A stretch of 64,000 bases of DNA from Paraspadella gotoi (taxonomy: Eukaryota > Chaetognatha), in the NCBI GenBank assembly GCA_051294375.1, contig CM119265.1, forward strand, positions 15,476,963-15,540,962, written 5' to 3'. Each line of letters begins with the position of its first letter. Position 1 is the stretch's first letter. The notes under the pieces are model-generated. The model made no database searches. It was given only the letters and a program-made list of their open reading frames with translations, and was not told the origin of the DNA. A program made the translations under genes and the position numbers. This document shows, one piece after another, positions 44,936 to 58,233 of the stretch.

Positions 44936-45892
44936 TCAAATTTGGTAATTTCTAAATTTGTAGAGCAGAGATCCAGGTTCGGGAGCGGCCGAATTCCAAT
45001 CGGTGGTCGCCATAAAAGATGGTGGGGATTGCGTGAAACCTTCGGGCGTCGTCGCGGGCCCTGGCGGCGATTCCGGCGTTGTTGGCATCGGCGCCGGATT
45101 TTCCTGCAGCATCGACTTCTTTTTTGGGGCGGCCCAATGCATCGAGGCGTCGATCGTATCCCCCATCCTCGCGAACTCGTCGAAAGGAATGGCCAGCTTC
45201 GCTGCACGCCAGTTGTCGTATCTATAAAAATATTTTTGAAAAACAAATTAAAACAAACAAATTTTGGCGTTTTTTGAAAAACAAATTGCGATGTGATCCA
45301 TCCTTTCTTTTCGTTACGTTAGTAGATTAGTGAAAAGTTTTTATTCGATTTCTGTAACGAATTTATTTCATTTTAAAGCGGACATGTTCCGGCTTTTGTT
45401 ACAGAAATCAAATAAAACCTTTTCACTTAAAGAAAAATAAATTAAAAACATAAAATATTACCCAATTAATAGGTAATTACTTAAACCCTAACCACCTTGA
45501 ACTACTTTATAACCACCCTAACCCCGGTCGATGATGATAATGCACGGTCACCCTCAGATTTTGTCTCCCTTACTTTTTTCTCGATTGCTCATCTGTCAAA
45601 ATGGTTTTAGCGCGAAAGATTTTTTGAAAAAGCCTTTTCTTTTCGTCGTCTCCTGGATATTTGTCCGGGTGACAGGACATCACGCGTTTTCGATATTCTA
45701 AGCAAAGAACAAGTTAATTTCGAGGCTTAATACACTGTCATGCATCAATTTAATAAAGATTTATATTTTACAATTATGTCTTTATATAAAAATACCGGCG
45801 TTGATTTGCTCAACAGAAGACGTCTCGTCGCAGCCAAGAAGACCATAAAAATCATTGTCTTTATCAGGAGAATAGTTTAAAATAGCATCCAT
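44936..45892 (-). CDS. DNAJC12: DNAJC12-type J-domain co-chaperone
   Basis: J-domain co-chaperone which in vertebrates assists aromatic amino-acid hydroxylases with HSP70. Minus-strand exons are 45892-45796, 45697-45574 and 45221-44936, 168 aa with phases 1 and 2 matched. The start [21 protein letters not shown] is nearly identical to vertebrate DNAJC12. The HPD motif is present ([13 protein letters not shown]), then [14 protein letters not shown] and MHWAAPKKK, and the family C-terminus [10 protein letters not shown] before the stop. The variable middle is Pro/Thr/Ser-rich. A pyrimidine tract ending TTTCAG lies 15 bases upstream of the ATG. Intron 2 carries two small transposon-like elements. 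PCBD, another aromatic-hydroxylase pathway gene, is 6 kb away. Confidence 0.93.
45329..45428. mobile_element. 100-bp MITE with 30-bp inverted ends and TTA flanks
   Basis: Ends agtgaaaagtttttattcga and its inverted counterpart match at about 27 of 30 positions. If the termini are GTGAAAAG/CTTTTCAC, both sides are flanked by TTA, a probable target duplication. Confidence 0.75.
45455..45530. mobile_element. Fragment related to the 36.6-kb TTAGGG-like MITE
   Basis: Reads taatattacccaattaataggtaatt ... ccctaaccccggtcga in part (reverse of the 36.6-kb element). In DNAJC12 intron 2, next to another MITE. Confidence 0.6.
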
Positions 45893-46649
45893 GGTTAGTT
45901 TGAGGCGCTGAAATTGAAAATGTTTTGCTGGTAACTTTATCGTTTAGCACTTTTAATATTTTCAGCTTTTAGAATAGTCGAAGTGTCCTACGATTTAAAA
46001 GGAAAAGATGTAAGGGAACTATTTGTCAATACGACAATATGCAAATGAGATTGATGAACTCTATCTGATTCTTGGTTGCATCAAAAGTTCCTTCCTTATT
46101 AAGATGTTAAATATGAAACATATAAAACCACTTCATCAATTTCTCTTCTCTACTCTATCATGAAAATGTTTATAATATCTACTTAATTGTGTTTGCGAAG
46201 ACATGCAAAGTAAGGTAAGTGTGGTAAGTGTAACTATTTGCCCTAATAGCGAAATAAACTTTTTGGCCTACATTTTGTTTTATAATAATAACGAAGAGCT
46301 GTCAGTGATGACGTATATTATTTCTTTGTGTTGACAGAGACCAATGATTACAGTTAAAGTAATAACCAAAAATCCTGTTTTCTTTTTTTTTTTCAATTTC
46401 AAATCGAGTTGGTTTGTATTTCGCCTCCACCTACTGAACTGTTCGTTCACTATTTTGATCCGACTTTCTTTTGACCGGGTTCATCAACTTCTCGTTTTTC
46501 TCGTGATCAGGGGCTGAGATATTTGTTCGACATTCTGTGCCTCAATCGAACCTCTCCTAGTTCAGTTTCAGTAATCAGTATCGTCGAAAGAAAATACGGG
46601 ATTCAGTTGCCGGCATTCGAAATTTGGTCGAGAGAGAGTTCCGCCCCGG

Positions 46650-49600
46650 ATGATTAAAGGTCCTGCGATCAGTCCCGACCGCGTGATTCACCGAAAGCTA
46701 CGGAGTCCAGAGCATTATCGGAATCTCTTATCTCTCTTTTTTTCTCTTTTTTTTTATTTTCGTCGCCGAATCATCGGCTCGATTCCTGGATTCGAAATGC
46801 ACGATTCTTTCTCTTTTGGAGTCATTGATCTGTCTTCGTCGTCAGATCGAAGAAAAAATAAATCTTCCTCAGAAAATCGAATCCGCCAATTTCCTTCGTC
46901 TTCATCCTCGTCCAGAGTGAAAGGCCACGCCACGCTTCCGCCCAATCCTCTACCGCCTCCGGGCCCCGCCAGGGCTACGACCCGAATGGCACACAGCTTC
47001 GCCGTCGGCTTCGAGTACGAATTCGCCGGAACGCCGTCAGTGGCCACTGGCAAGCGGCAGGTCCGGCTGCCGCAGCGGCTGAGACCACGGCGGCGGCGTC
47101 GACCGGATCCGAGGAAGGAGCCAGGTCGTCCGTTCGAGGACACCGTGATGGTGGCAGAGTTCAGCGAGCAGGTGGGACCGCGTCCGCTGCTACTGAGTTC
47201 ATGCGGTGGAGACGCCGAGCGGGGAGAGGAGTCGAAGACAGGTGGCTGGGATGATTTGCTATCTTCTAGAGGGTCGGATCGCGAAAGGACGAATGAAGAC
47301 ACAGATTCGATCGTATCTTTCTTCGATCCCAACGAGTTCGCCGTTCGAATCATGTCGGTCGACGCCAGCCTTCCGCCAACTAACGAACCCAACGACGACG
47401 TTGCGAACCTACATCTACTCGACACCTCCTTTCGTTTGGCGGCCGATTCCGTCGTCGTTCATCTCGAGACTTCCGGCGAGACCGTTGCCTCCCACGTGCG
47501 TCATTTTACGCTCTATGATCTCAGCGCCCGCGGGTTCGTCCGCCCCTTTTGCGTGTCCTACGTGACGCGGGACGATCGCAAGTTGACGCGTCGCCATGGA
47601 AAGATCGACGCGGCGTTGCGAGAAGCCGTGGATTTGTGGCGCCTCGCAAATTTGAGGCGTTTTTCCCGGGAGTTGGAGATGAGGCTTATCGATCTCGGTC
47701 ACACTAAGGGTCGGATGATTGAATTGCAACAGGTGCGATTATTGACGCAATATTTTGATGTTTTGTTCCTGATTCGCAATTTGTGGGTTCTGAAAAAGCA
47801 TACATATATATTATGTACATTATACGAGCAACCAAAACAATCGAATCCTTTTACTGTCTGTTCAATGTTCAGTGTTCATCCTTCAGCCTGAAGGTTCGTA
47901 TTTTAATTATAAATAAAGTTTAAAGAGTGTTTTAAAGTATTACAAAGAGGTACACGGTACCGACCTCAAAAAAGCACCCATATGACTTATCCATTTGTTA
48001 TGATAGATTTTATTAGTTTATTTAGTTTATTTTATTTAGTCCTGAAATTTTTTTGGGCGCTTTCCTATAAAACATATGACTACATGGTCCCTTCATATAT
48101 AAGAGTGCAAAAACTTGAAATTTTTTTCGGCGGGAAAGAATCTTGATTTTTTTGAAATTCTTAGAACAAAACTTTAACTTGACTTGCGCTACCCTTTCCA
48201 AGTTACCTTACTAACTTTCATGACACCAATGGCCGACCTGATACAAAACAAGATGCCCTTTACTTTGTGCGGCTCATAAAAAAATTACAATAGACAAGAC
48301 CTGCATTGAATAGCAGAGAGTGAAGTTCAAAGTAGAAAGCCAGAACCTCAGAGAATTTGAAAATCAGAAAACTTAAAAAGGCGATCTGAACTTTGTCTTG
48401 CTACGGGGGGCAAACACCTTGATTTTGCAATAGGATATGGGTACTCCAAAAAAATTTTCATGATTGTTTTGACATGTTAATGAAAATTGTATTAAAATTA
48501 GCTACTGAGCTATTAAAATTCTTTTGAGGTCGGTAACCGTGAATATCCTTGTAGGTAAGCTCATTGCTCAGACGCTTACAGAGCAAAGTATTTTGCACGT
48601 AATCGAAAACAACTGAAAAATACATACTAATTCTTTCGTTTGGCCTCAGGGTCAAAGCCCGTCGTCGCCGCCACAAGTCCGCCTCGACGCCACGCTCCTC
48701 TCTTCAGTACGCTCCTCCTCTTCTTCTTGTTACGCGTCAATGCCCCTCTCCTCTCCCGAAATCCTCCAAGCCACGACCTCCACCCGCGGCTCCACTGATG
48801 ACAGCGTCTTCGGCACGCCTTCGAACTGCTCGTGCGGGGAAGTCGAGAGCGGGGAGGAAGGGATTGACCTTGAGACTTTGGAGGAGAGTTTGGAGGAAGG
48901 AAAGAAGAAAGGAGGAGAAAGTGAGAGTTACAGAGAAGAGGAAGAGACAAATGGAAAGGAGGAAAGTCCTCAATGGAAAGAGAGAGAAGAATGTGGGGTT
49001 TTAGAACCTGACGAGAAAGGATCAGATCGAACCAACGAAAGCGAGAAAGAAAAGTCGGATTCAAAGGAAGAAAATCGACTCTCGAACGATAACCGTGACA
49101 AGAAATTTACTGAAACGAAATCCAGAATTGGCCCAATGAACGAAAGCAACGATCATTTCTTAAAATCTAACGTCTATCCGAATACCGAATGCTCGGCCAA
49201 AGTCACCGTGGTTCGGGAGGCGCGAGAGAGTCCTGAGAAGTTAAAGTCAAAAGAAAGCAGCCATCTCGTCTCTCGGTCTGGCGCTTCCAGTGACAACGAG
49301 GTTAGCGCGGAGACTTTAAAATGTTCTCCCCCTGATCTGGACAGTGGATTGTCGACCGAAGTCGAAAGTCATTTGCATAAAGAGGAAACAAAGGTGATGA
49401 GAAGAGACGAAGAAAAAGACGTAGACGTCGAAAATTTTCCTTTCAGCGGCGAAGAAAGAGAGCAAAATTTCAATAATGTTATTAGCGAAGAAAGAAAAAA
49501 AGTAGATGACAGAAGAGCATTACTTGACCAAAAAGAAACAGAAAACGTTGGCTGTGAAGAGCGAAATAATAAACACAAAAATATAACTAACACATCCGAA

Positions 49601-50542
49601 ATCAAAGGGTTCGATTGGCCCCCGACTAGGGGTTCCATCAATTCAGATGTTGATTCCGAGGCGAACAGAAAGCGTCGTTTGTTACCATGGCAACATCCCT
49701 CGCAGTCACCGGAAGCATTAACGCCAACGATTAAATCGCCTCCTCCGCCGATCCAGCCGTCGTCCCCGCCACTTGCCAAATTGACGTTGAGCGTCGAAGA
49801 ATTGGAGATACTGACGACTTCGACGGCGCCACAAATCGACGCTGCCATCCGAGAGATCCGCGCCATCAGGACGATGGTCGACGAGCGACTGGCGCAACTC
49901 CAAGAAACCGAAGATGCGGAAAGTGAAGACAAGGATGCGAAACGCGAGGGCGATTCTGAGCACCCCTTCAGTCATTTATGCCACGCATCCGGTTGGTACT
50001 CGCCCAAAATCGTTCCCCCAGTCCTGCGGCGTCGCTTCGACAGCGAACTATCGTCGCTGAGAGTACTGACGCCGGGTAAACACGAAATGGCGCTCGCGTC
50101 TTTGACGGCGTTCCGAGAGAGAATACAAAAAGACTGGGAGGTAGCGGAGGAAGAAGAGGAGAGAGAGAGGAAAGAGGAAGAGCGGAAGAGAAGAAAGGAA
50201 AAAAAAGAAAAGAAAGTACAAGATGGAGAAAGCGGGAGGCTGACCGTCACGCGGGGTTCATTCAAACGGAGATCCGTGACGAGACTTTTCGAGAAAAACT
50301 ATGAATACGAATCGAAAACGGGAGTTGAAAATCCGAGATGCCCCCTTCGCGATGACAACGAAGAGATTACGCTCGCGCCGCGCCGCGCCTTCGACGCCGC
50401 GAATCCGGAACTCGAACCGCGTTGGCCGACGGAGGGCGACGCCGAAGATTTAAGAAAACTGCCGACGCCACGAGATTCCGATGACTCTCGCGGAAAAGAA
50501 CAAGAATCGAGGAAAAAGTTGGCCAATTGGCGTCGATTTTGA
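46650..50542 (+). CDS. SMCR8: SMCR8-like longin-domain protein
   Basis: Related to SMCR8, partner of C9orf72 and WDR41 in autophagy and lysosome signalling. Exons are 46650-47732 and 48650-50542, phase 0, about 991 aa; an in-frame ATG at 46797 is an alternative start. The N-terminal longin region is convincing: MVAEFSEQVGPRPLL, FAVRIMSVDAS, VRHFTLYDLSARGFVRPFCVSY, then a helical ELEMRLIDLGHTKG. The ARGFVRPF segment contains the region of the catalytic arginine finger reported for SMCR8 and folliculin (recalled). The second exon is mostly acidic and Glu/Lys/Ser-rich low complexity plus a proline-rich stretch; I see no DENN-type C-terminal domain. The DENN domain is therefore lost or very divergent, or further exons were missed. 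Confidence 0.78.
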
Positions 50543-51686
<1,144 letters not shown>

Positions 51687-53961
51687 ATGGCGCTAACAAC
51701 GACGGAGAGAGAGACGCAGCTCGCGCCGCTTTTTGACGCCGGATGGACGATGGTGGAAGGACGCGACGCTATATACAAGGAATTTTTATTCGAGGTTAGT
51801 CGCTTCGGACATGTCGAAACATGTCTGTCCTATTCTAAATAAAATCGTTGTTACTAGGGGTAGCCGCACTCAATGGGGTGAGTCAAAAATTTTGAGTGAG
51901 TACATGCTCAAACGAATATTTAGACATTTTTAAGAATACTTTCAATGGACCAAAAATTTCTAAAATGGCTCTATACCCTAGTAATTAATTTTTTAATATT
52001 TATTTATAGATAGGAAAGGCCAAAAATTTTTTTTGAATTTTTAAATTTTAAGACCAGATTCAGATAGCTCATAAAAAGTTGTCTACACAAAGTATGATTC
52101 TTTTTTAAATATTTTTACGATAAGTGTGTCAAAAATAAGAAAAACTGTAAAAAATCATTATCATCATCATCTTTCGATGATTTTATCAGTTTTTTTATAT
52201 TTTCACTTAGAAAACGTAAGAATTTTAAAAGCTGTAATTATATTTCTCGTTTAACTTTTTATGCTCTATCAGAATCCATCAAAAAATTTTGAGATTTTAA
52301 AAAAATATTTTTTGCTCAATATAGTAATATTATATATTTAATTAGGCGAGTACCCTCAGAAGAAAGCATTTTTGACAAAAAATATTTTAATACCATAATC
52401 TATGGTCATGATAGATTATTTTAACGCTGTATACATTAGCATTTAAATTTCATCGGCTATGGCTATTGTTACACCTAACAAAATAATAACATATTTTATA
52501 AAATTTTCTTAGTTTTTTACAGCGAATCCAAATCTGTTCTTAAAAATAAAAAAAAATATTTTATAAGGATATTAGTACATAAATAATTGAATTTACTATA
52601 CTGTTATGCTAAAAAAAATTTAAAAGAATTTAAAATTTTATAATTATATGTCCATAAGCAGCAAATAATAATGTTTAATCACTCCACCCAAATACACATA
52701 TAAGGACCAATTAGACACACACTCTCTTACACACACTCACACAGAAAAACATTTGTTCTTATTCTGAAGATATCTTGTTAAATTTAATACTTTTTCTAAT
52801 ATTATGTATTTCATATTAATTTTAACTTCCATGTCTAAATAATAAATTTGTTCTCAAAGTTCTGCATGAAAAACTCACACTTACTAACGAATCAGAAAAT
52901 GAAAAATAAAGAAAATGTACTTTTTGTTTCAGAATTTCAACGAAGCATTTGGTTTTATGTCACGAGTAGCGCTGTTCGCTGACAAAGTGGACCATCATCC
53001 TGAGTGGTTTAATGTATATAATAAAGTACAGGTATTTTTAATTATTAATAAAGTTCTGATGACTTACCCCAATTCTTAAGTATTTTTGCCGTATTTCTTC
53101 TTCCAGATACAATTTTGAAGGTAGTTAATAAATTTGATTTGATCTTTACATGCAAAATAAAAAAAGAAAAATTATTTCTGGAGATAACATGATTTTTATT
53201 TTTGAAATAAGCACTGACCTTCATAGTTCAAAAGTTTCTGAAGATCAGTGCTCATTTAAAAAAAATATGTTATCTTCAGAAATAATTTGGTTTTTTTTAT
53301 ATTATTGGAATGTAAAGACCAAGTCAAATTTATTAACTACTAAATCTCCTGCCAAAACCAGGACTCTGAAACAAACAATTTTGGATGTGTTTGGCCTTTC
53401 TTAATTCAAAATAAATTAAAGAATTTCATAATAAGCAGTAAAAATAAAATGTAACACTAATATTATTAGAACGTTTGTTTACAGTTTACCCAAAAGCTAA
53501 AGATACCTGTTAATTCGTGTCCCTTACTTTTAGTTTTCATCTATCTTACTTCGGCCATGACGATTGTACTGATTAATAATGATACTGTGGAGCAATCCGC
53601 AATAGGAATGATAACCATATACTTTTAATAAATAATACAAAAATAGTATTACACAAGCGGAGGTTACCTATTTGAAACTGCGCCATTAAATGGCACAAAT
53701 GCGCAAATTCTTTCGCAGTATTGCATCATAAGGAATTGTGCAAAAACGAAGGGAATGACTCTGACTTGTCACTTTTTTTATTTTCCTTTAAAAGAGGAGA
53801 CCTTAGGGAATTTTTAGTACTTGAATACGATGAAAAACTTGCGTTACAAATTTGTTATTTAAGTATTTGTTTTTAAGGTAACAATGAGTACTCATGACGT
53901 GGGTGGACTCTCCGACAAGGACGTCAAGATGGCGTCTTTCTTAGAGAAAATCGCGAACTGA
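51687..53961 (+). CDS. PCBD / DCoH, pterin-4a-carbinolamine dehydratase
   Basis: Recycles tetrahydrobiopterin for aromatic amino-acid hydroxylases and can act as the HNF1 dimerisation cofactor. Exons are 51687-51794, 52933-53031 and 53878-53961, all phase 0, 96 aa. The chain [16 protein letters not shown]...[51 protein letters not shown] and [27 protein letters not shown] matches the family from end to end. The active-site histidines are present in DHHPEW and STHD. The two introns contain repeats: a ribozyme-element tail directly after exon 1 and a foldback element in intron 2. PCBD1 versus PCBD2 cannot be decided. Confidence 0.96.
51808..51853 (+). mobile_element. Hammerhead-element 3' tail, directly after PCBD exon 1
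   Basis: Reads gacatgtcGAAACATGTC then tgtcctattctaaataaaatcgttg, matching the arm of the 4.1-kb foldback element. The 5' half of the ribozyme core is absent. It begins 14 bp after the PCBD exon 1 end. Confidence 0.6.
51961..52090. repeat. Dispersed AT-rich repeat, copy 1
   Basis: Shares with 56690-56870 the series tatacccta, tttaatat, atagataagaaag-like, aaattttaag and aaaaagttgtc. In PCBD intron 1. Confidence 0.55.
53113..53345. mobile_element. Foldback element in PCBD intron 2
   Basis: Arms of about 100 bp are imperfect inverted copies (gtagttaataaatttgat ... agcactgacctt / aagatcagtgct ... tcaaatttattaactac) around a short loop. Confidence 0.75.
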
Positions 53962-55919
53962 TGAAAAGAAGAACAACGTCAACGCTGGTCGCAAGAAATT
54001 ACCGCCACATTTTCGTCGCCAACGACGTCAAAATGATCTTTTTTTTTAGGGGGGCGTCGCCGGGAATACTATCCAAATCCAATGGAGCAAACGAATCTAT
54101 AGTTCTTATTATTGGCAGTGATTTCTATTTGGGTATTTTCAACAATGAATTTGGAACTTTACTAACTATTATTTCTTTTTTTCCCACTGATAAATATGAA
54201 ACACCCTTTATTTAAAAAAACGGTTGGTTATAGTTATCTTCTCTTTATAACATAGAAGTCACTGGGTGAATTTCTATGTTTTCAAAATACGGTAAGATAT
54301 GATTTCTTTTACGATGATCATTCCAAATACGGTATCATCCTTAATTAAGAAGAAACTAAAAACGATTTTTCATGGTAAGACCAACTTTTAGAGATTAAAT
54401 TGCTCGTAAGATCTGTCACGTATTTTAGATATAGTACTGCTTAGGCAAAAAAAACGGCATGCTATAGTATAAAACTTTTTTCTTTTTTTCTATTCCTTTT
54501 CTTATTTACTTTTCTCTTTTGAACTTTCTCTCTGTCCCTCTTCTTTCTCTCTGTCTTTCTCCCTTTCTCTTACTTTTCTCTCCTCATAATTATCTGAGTC
54601 ATCCATCCTTTTCTTCCTTTACCTTTATAATATGAGGAGAAGAGGGAGAACGAGAATGATAAAGAGAAAAAAAAAACAAGAAAGAAGGAAAAAAAAGAAT
54701 CAAAGAGGGAAAGAAAAGCAGAAATAGAGCGGAAAAGAAATAAAGTTTATTTCCCTTCCGCTCTATCTCTGCTTTTCTCTCCCTCTTTGATTCTTTTTTT
54801 TCCTTCTTTCTTGTTTTTTTTTCTCTTTTATCATTCTCGTTCTCCCTCTTCTCCTCATATAATATTTTTTTTCCACTTGTTCTCCCTCTCCCTGCCCCTT
54901 TTTTTTACCCATACTCTGCTTCTCTTATCTTTTTCTCCTTCTCACTAATTTTTCAAATCTTTCAAATGTATTGTAAGAAAAAAATAGGGTAGTGCAAGAT
55001 TTTAGCGGAAGTTTGGTTGCCTAGCAGATTTAAAAAATCGACAGATTTTTGCGGAAATTTTTTCCGCAAAAACGTGTCGATTGGGAGAAAAAAATGTCCT
55101 GACACTTCCATGACATTAAAAGAATGCGGTTTTTTTTAAAACTTGAACATTAGTGGGTTTCTCATCTGATGAAACTATAAAGTTAGTTAAAAAACGAGTT
55201 TTAGTTTAAAAAAAATGCACCTCACAAAACCTCACAAATTAAAAGTCGGCTTAAAATTTTTTTTACAGCCAAAGTATTGAATAGTTTGCCATAATTTTTT
55301 AGGTGTTGGAAGCTCAGTTGAATAGGAATATTTTCCTAGAATTGTAGGTAAATCAAATTATTTTTGTTAAACAAATTGTAATAAAAACTAAAAATGTGAG
55401 TTTTTGACTAGTCAATTTTAAAATTAATTCAAAGGCAAACAATAGATTTTCAATTGAATATGAACTAACTCAGTGGTAAGGAAGATAAAAAGGACCCGAA
55501 AACCGAAATAAAAAATTTTTCTCAAACCATCTTGTCATTCAAATCTCAAGACAAAAGTCAAAATGGACAAAAATGGACATAATTTTTTTTATTAAAAGTA
55601 GCAAAAATGATATTGATTCTTGATTAAAAAATTCTGCAGATGATTTCAATTAATCCGTAGTCTAGCCCACTTTGTCTTCGGGTTCAAATTTAATTAACTT
55701 TGTAGGTAATATTCTTGCAATATTGCAAAAAGTGGTTTTTTTGCTGAATTCCTCGATAGAAATCACTGCCTATTACGTTATTCCAAGAATTTGTTTATCT
55801 TTAAGGATAAAAATTGTAATATAATAAATAAAAACGTTTATTCGCCTGAAAATTTATATATATACATACGTTTGAGTTATCGAATTCCTAAAAACATAAC
55901 CGTAAAGTGTCGAAACTTG
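53962..55919. other. PCBD 3' flank and intergenic region
   Basis: No gene recognised. It contains a long purine/pyrimidine hairpin (54630-54860) with CT-rich flanks, and a short inverted repeat around 55040-55072 (TTTTTGCGGAAA / TTTCCGCAAAAA). Confidence 0.5.
54630..54860. repeat. Long polypurine/polypyrimidine hairpin
   Basis: A purine-rich arm (atatgaggagaagagggaga ...) is followed at once by its near-perfect reverse complement (... ttctccctcttctcctcatat). Each arm is about 110 bp with almost no loop (aaataaagtttattt). Confidence 0.85.
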
Positions 55920-57343
55920 TTAAACAACAGATACATTAAGTTCTGGTATAGGCTGCGGCGTTTCGGGATTTTGTTGTTCCGGCTCCAGCTGCACCACTTC
56001 GCTTTGGGGCTCCTGCTTGTCCACCTGCTTGTCCACCTGCTCTTGTGTGTTCGTATTGTCGGGCAACTCTGGACAAGCGTTGAGCCAGGCCCCTCGGGCC
56101 TCTAGGCAGGCCCACGTCAGGTGTCGCTTTCCCGGGTTCGTCCGTGGCCTTGACTTTCGGCCCTTGGTATGAGTTGGAAGGTTAACGCATCATAAAGTTA
56201 ATAAAGACTCGATGTTATTATTCGGCCCTTGGTATGAGTTGGAAGGTTAACGCATCATAAAGTTAATAAAGACCCGATGTTATTATTCGGCCCTTGGTAT
56301 GAGTTGGACGGTTAACGCATCATGAAGTTAATAAAGGCCAGATGTTATTATGTAGTCGAAAAATTTGGAAGACCTTCATTTTTTGTCTAGCGAAAGCTTC
56401 GACGACGAGACCATCAAGTAGCTCGTCCAGCTGTTGATTGGTCAAGTACTTGAGATTCATCATTTCCTGACGAACGCTTTCCGGCAACATAGCGCTGGGT
56501 TCTATGCGTTGGAGCTGAAACAGAGGAAGTGACGCGTGGATGTCAATATATTGGTTGCAACAAAAAATTCGTGATTTATTAAAACGGGTAAAATGACAGC
56601 AATGATGTGTAGTTTGACCACGGATACATCTTAATATTTCATAGATTTATTTAATATCTCTCTTTATGTAGCTCCGCGAGACATTACTCTATACCCTATA
56701 TATTAATGTTTTAATATATAATTGTGTTATATAATGAGGTTTTCTTTCGTTGTGTAACGGGATTTAACGATTTTTAAATATTTAATTATAGATAAGAAAG
56801 ACTAAATATTTTTTTAAATTTTTTTATTTTTAAGATTGCATTGAGGTAGCTTTTAAAAAGTTGTCAACACCTCCGCCCCATTTGATTTTAATTTCATACC
56901 GAAAGGAACTATATGCGAGTTCCAGAAAACTAGCAAAACATGCAACCAGAAGAATTAATTGTTTATAGCTACTAAGAAACGTCAACATGTAGTTTCAAAT
57001 AAAATACCATATTGAGATCGTCTTTATACTGCTGAATGGCGCATTCTTTTCTCCATTCCGGAATTTCCTCTCTCAACAACGCATTATCGTTGTGTCTATA
57101 AAAAGAACAAAAGACCATCGAAAAAAAGGGCGACTGGAATTTTTATCTTTTCTGAAGCGGAAACGCGCTGGTCGTTTCAGTTGTGGGAGAAAGTCCACGA
57201 ATAAAATCGTCATTCATTCAATGTTTATATTATGATTACGATCGTACAAACCCGGGGTTATCGTAGTAACTGCGAATATTAATTTCGGTTTCCATTTCGT
57301 TGCGATTTTTGTTGCGAAATTGTTTCGTCTGCGCGCATCCCAT
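55920..57343 (-). CDS. Unrecognised protein with N-terminal myristoylation/palmitoylation signal
   Basis: I do not recognise this gene. Minus-strand exons 57343-57252, 57095-57008, 56514-56374 and 56162-55920 join in frame at all three junctions (phases 2, 0, 0) and end at a TAA, giving 187 aa. The start MGCAQTKQ is a classic Gly2 myristoylation plus Cys3 palmitoylation signal, implying membrane anchorage. Exon 3 encodes an amphipathic helix (LTNQQLDELLDGLVVEAFAR); exon 4 is Gln/Glu/Pro-rich and ends ELNVSVV. The layout (MGC anchor plus one short helix) recalls small anchored adaptors such as smAKAP, but I see no sequence proof. The acceptor of the last exon lies just inside a 65-bp tandem repeat, so exon 4 is the least certain. 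Confidence 0.6.
56158..56352. repeat. Three tandem copies of a 65-bp unit
   Basis: Units start at 56158, 56223 and 56288 (cggcccttggtatgagttgg ...), 2-6 differences each. They lie in the last intron of the minus-strand MGC-type gene and touch its exon 4 acceptor. Confidence 0.93.
56690..56870. repeat. Dispersed AT-rich repeat, copy 2
   Basis: Diverged relative of 51961-52090, same orientation, in an intron of the MGC-type gene. Confidence 0.55.
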
Positions 57344-57980
57344 TTTTTAAAAAAACGCCACAAATTTTAACCCACTCATTCGCTACAAACTGTTTTTAAA
57401 TGCCAGTTTAATACCAACCTTTTCTTCGTAATTTATCAAATCATTACTACATTCAATTAAATAAATATAATTCACTTACTTTATGACATAATTTTTTTTA
57501 GGTTATAAATAGAAAAAATGCCTCTACGAATGACGGAACAGGATTTCCGACGAATTCACACGGCAAGCCTTGAAAGGAAAATTTTTTTTTCGCTTCAAAT
57601 TTCACTAAATATTTTCTGACAGCCTCAACCAGGAATTTAACCTTAAACGTTCAAGGGGAAAAAAATCTTCTTTTTTTTCGTTGAGGGTGAAACAAGGGAT
57701 CGGCCCGGAACCGGCTAACCACACAAGTTCGTGTTATCTTTTCTTAAGATGTCTCAGGAATTTTTAAATTATTTGATTTAAATATATTCATAAACCGCTA
57801 AACTTACCAATATTAATAATGGTTAAAAATGAAGTTTATAATGAAGTAGTACGATAACGGATGAGAAAAGGAAGGGATAAGCCATAAGAAGGCGGAGATT
57901 CTCCGAAAATTGGGCAAGTCTCAAGAGCATCCGTAGAAGTGAAAGAGGAATTTTAAGTTGATGTCGAAAATAATTATAGT

Positions 57981-58233
57981 ATGGCAACAGCCGGGTTGAC
58001 TGTGATGCCCATTGGGATGGGGAAGCTCACTGTTGGCTTTGGGGGCTTCCGACCCTCAGTGACGCCTCCAGTCACTGGCGCGGTTACCCTAGGACGGTCT
58101 CGCTTTGCCAACGCAGAGGGAAGTCGCTAGGACTGTGGATGGAACACTACGCCTGGGATCGTGCGTTCTCCCTCTGAGCCAATGGATTTGGCTAACGGAT
58201 GGTGGACGTGAGGCGGTGTGAATATACCGCCAC
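57981..58233. repeat. SINE-like interspersed repeat, copy C
   Basis: Third copy, over 50 kb away and clearly the same family (cagtcactggcgcggttaccc and tataccgccac conserved). Confidence 0.9.

Noticed and set aside
46754-47425. 223-codon minus-strand ORF opposite SMCR8 exon 1
   Set aside because: Mirror of a high-GC coding exon; no domain and no splice context, while the plus strand has a clear SMCR8 longin match.
56158-56352. CRISPR-like array
   Set aside because: Direct 65-bp tandem units without spacers in an animal genome.
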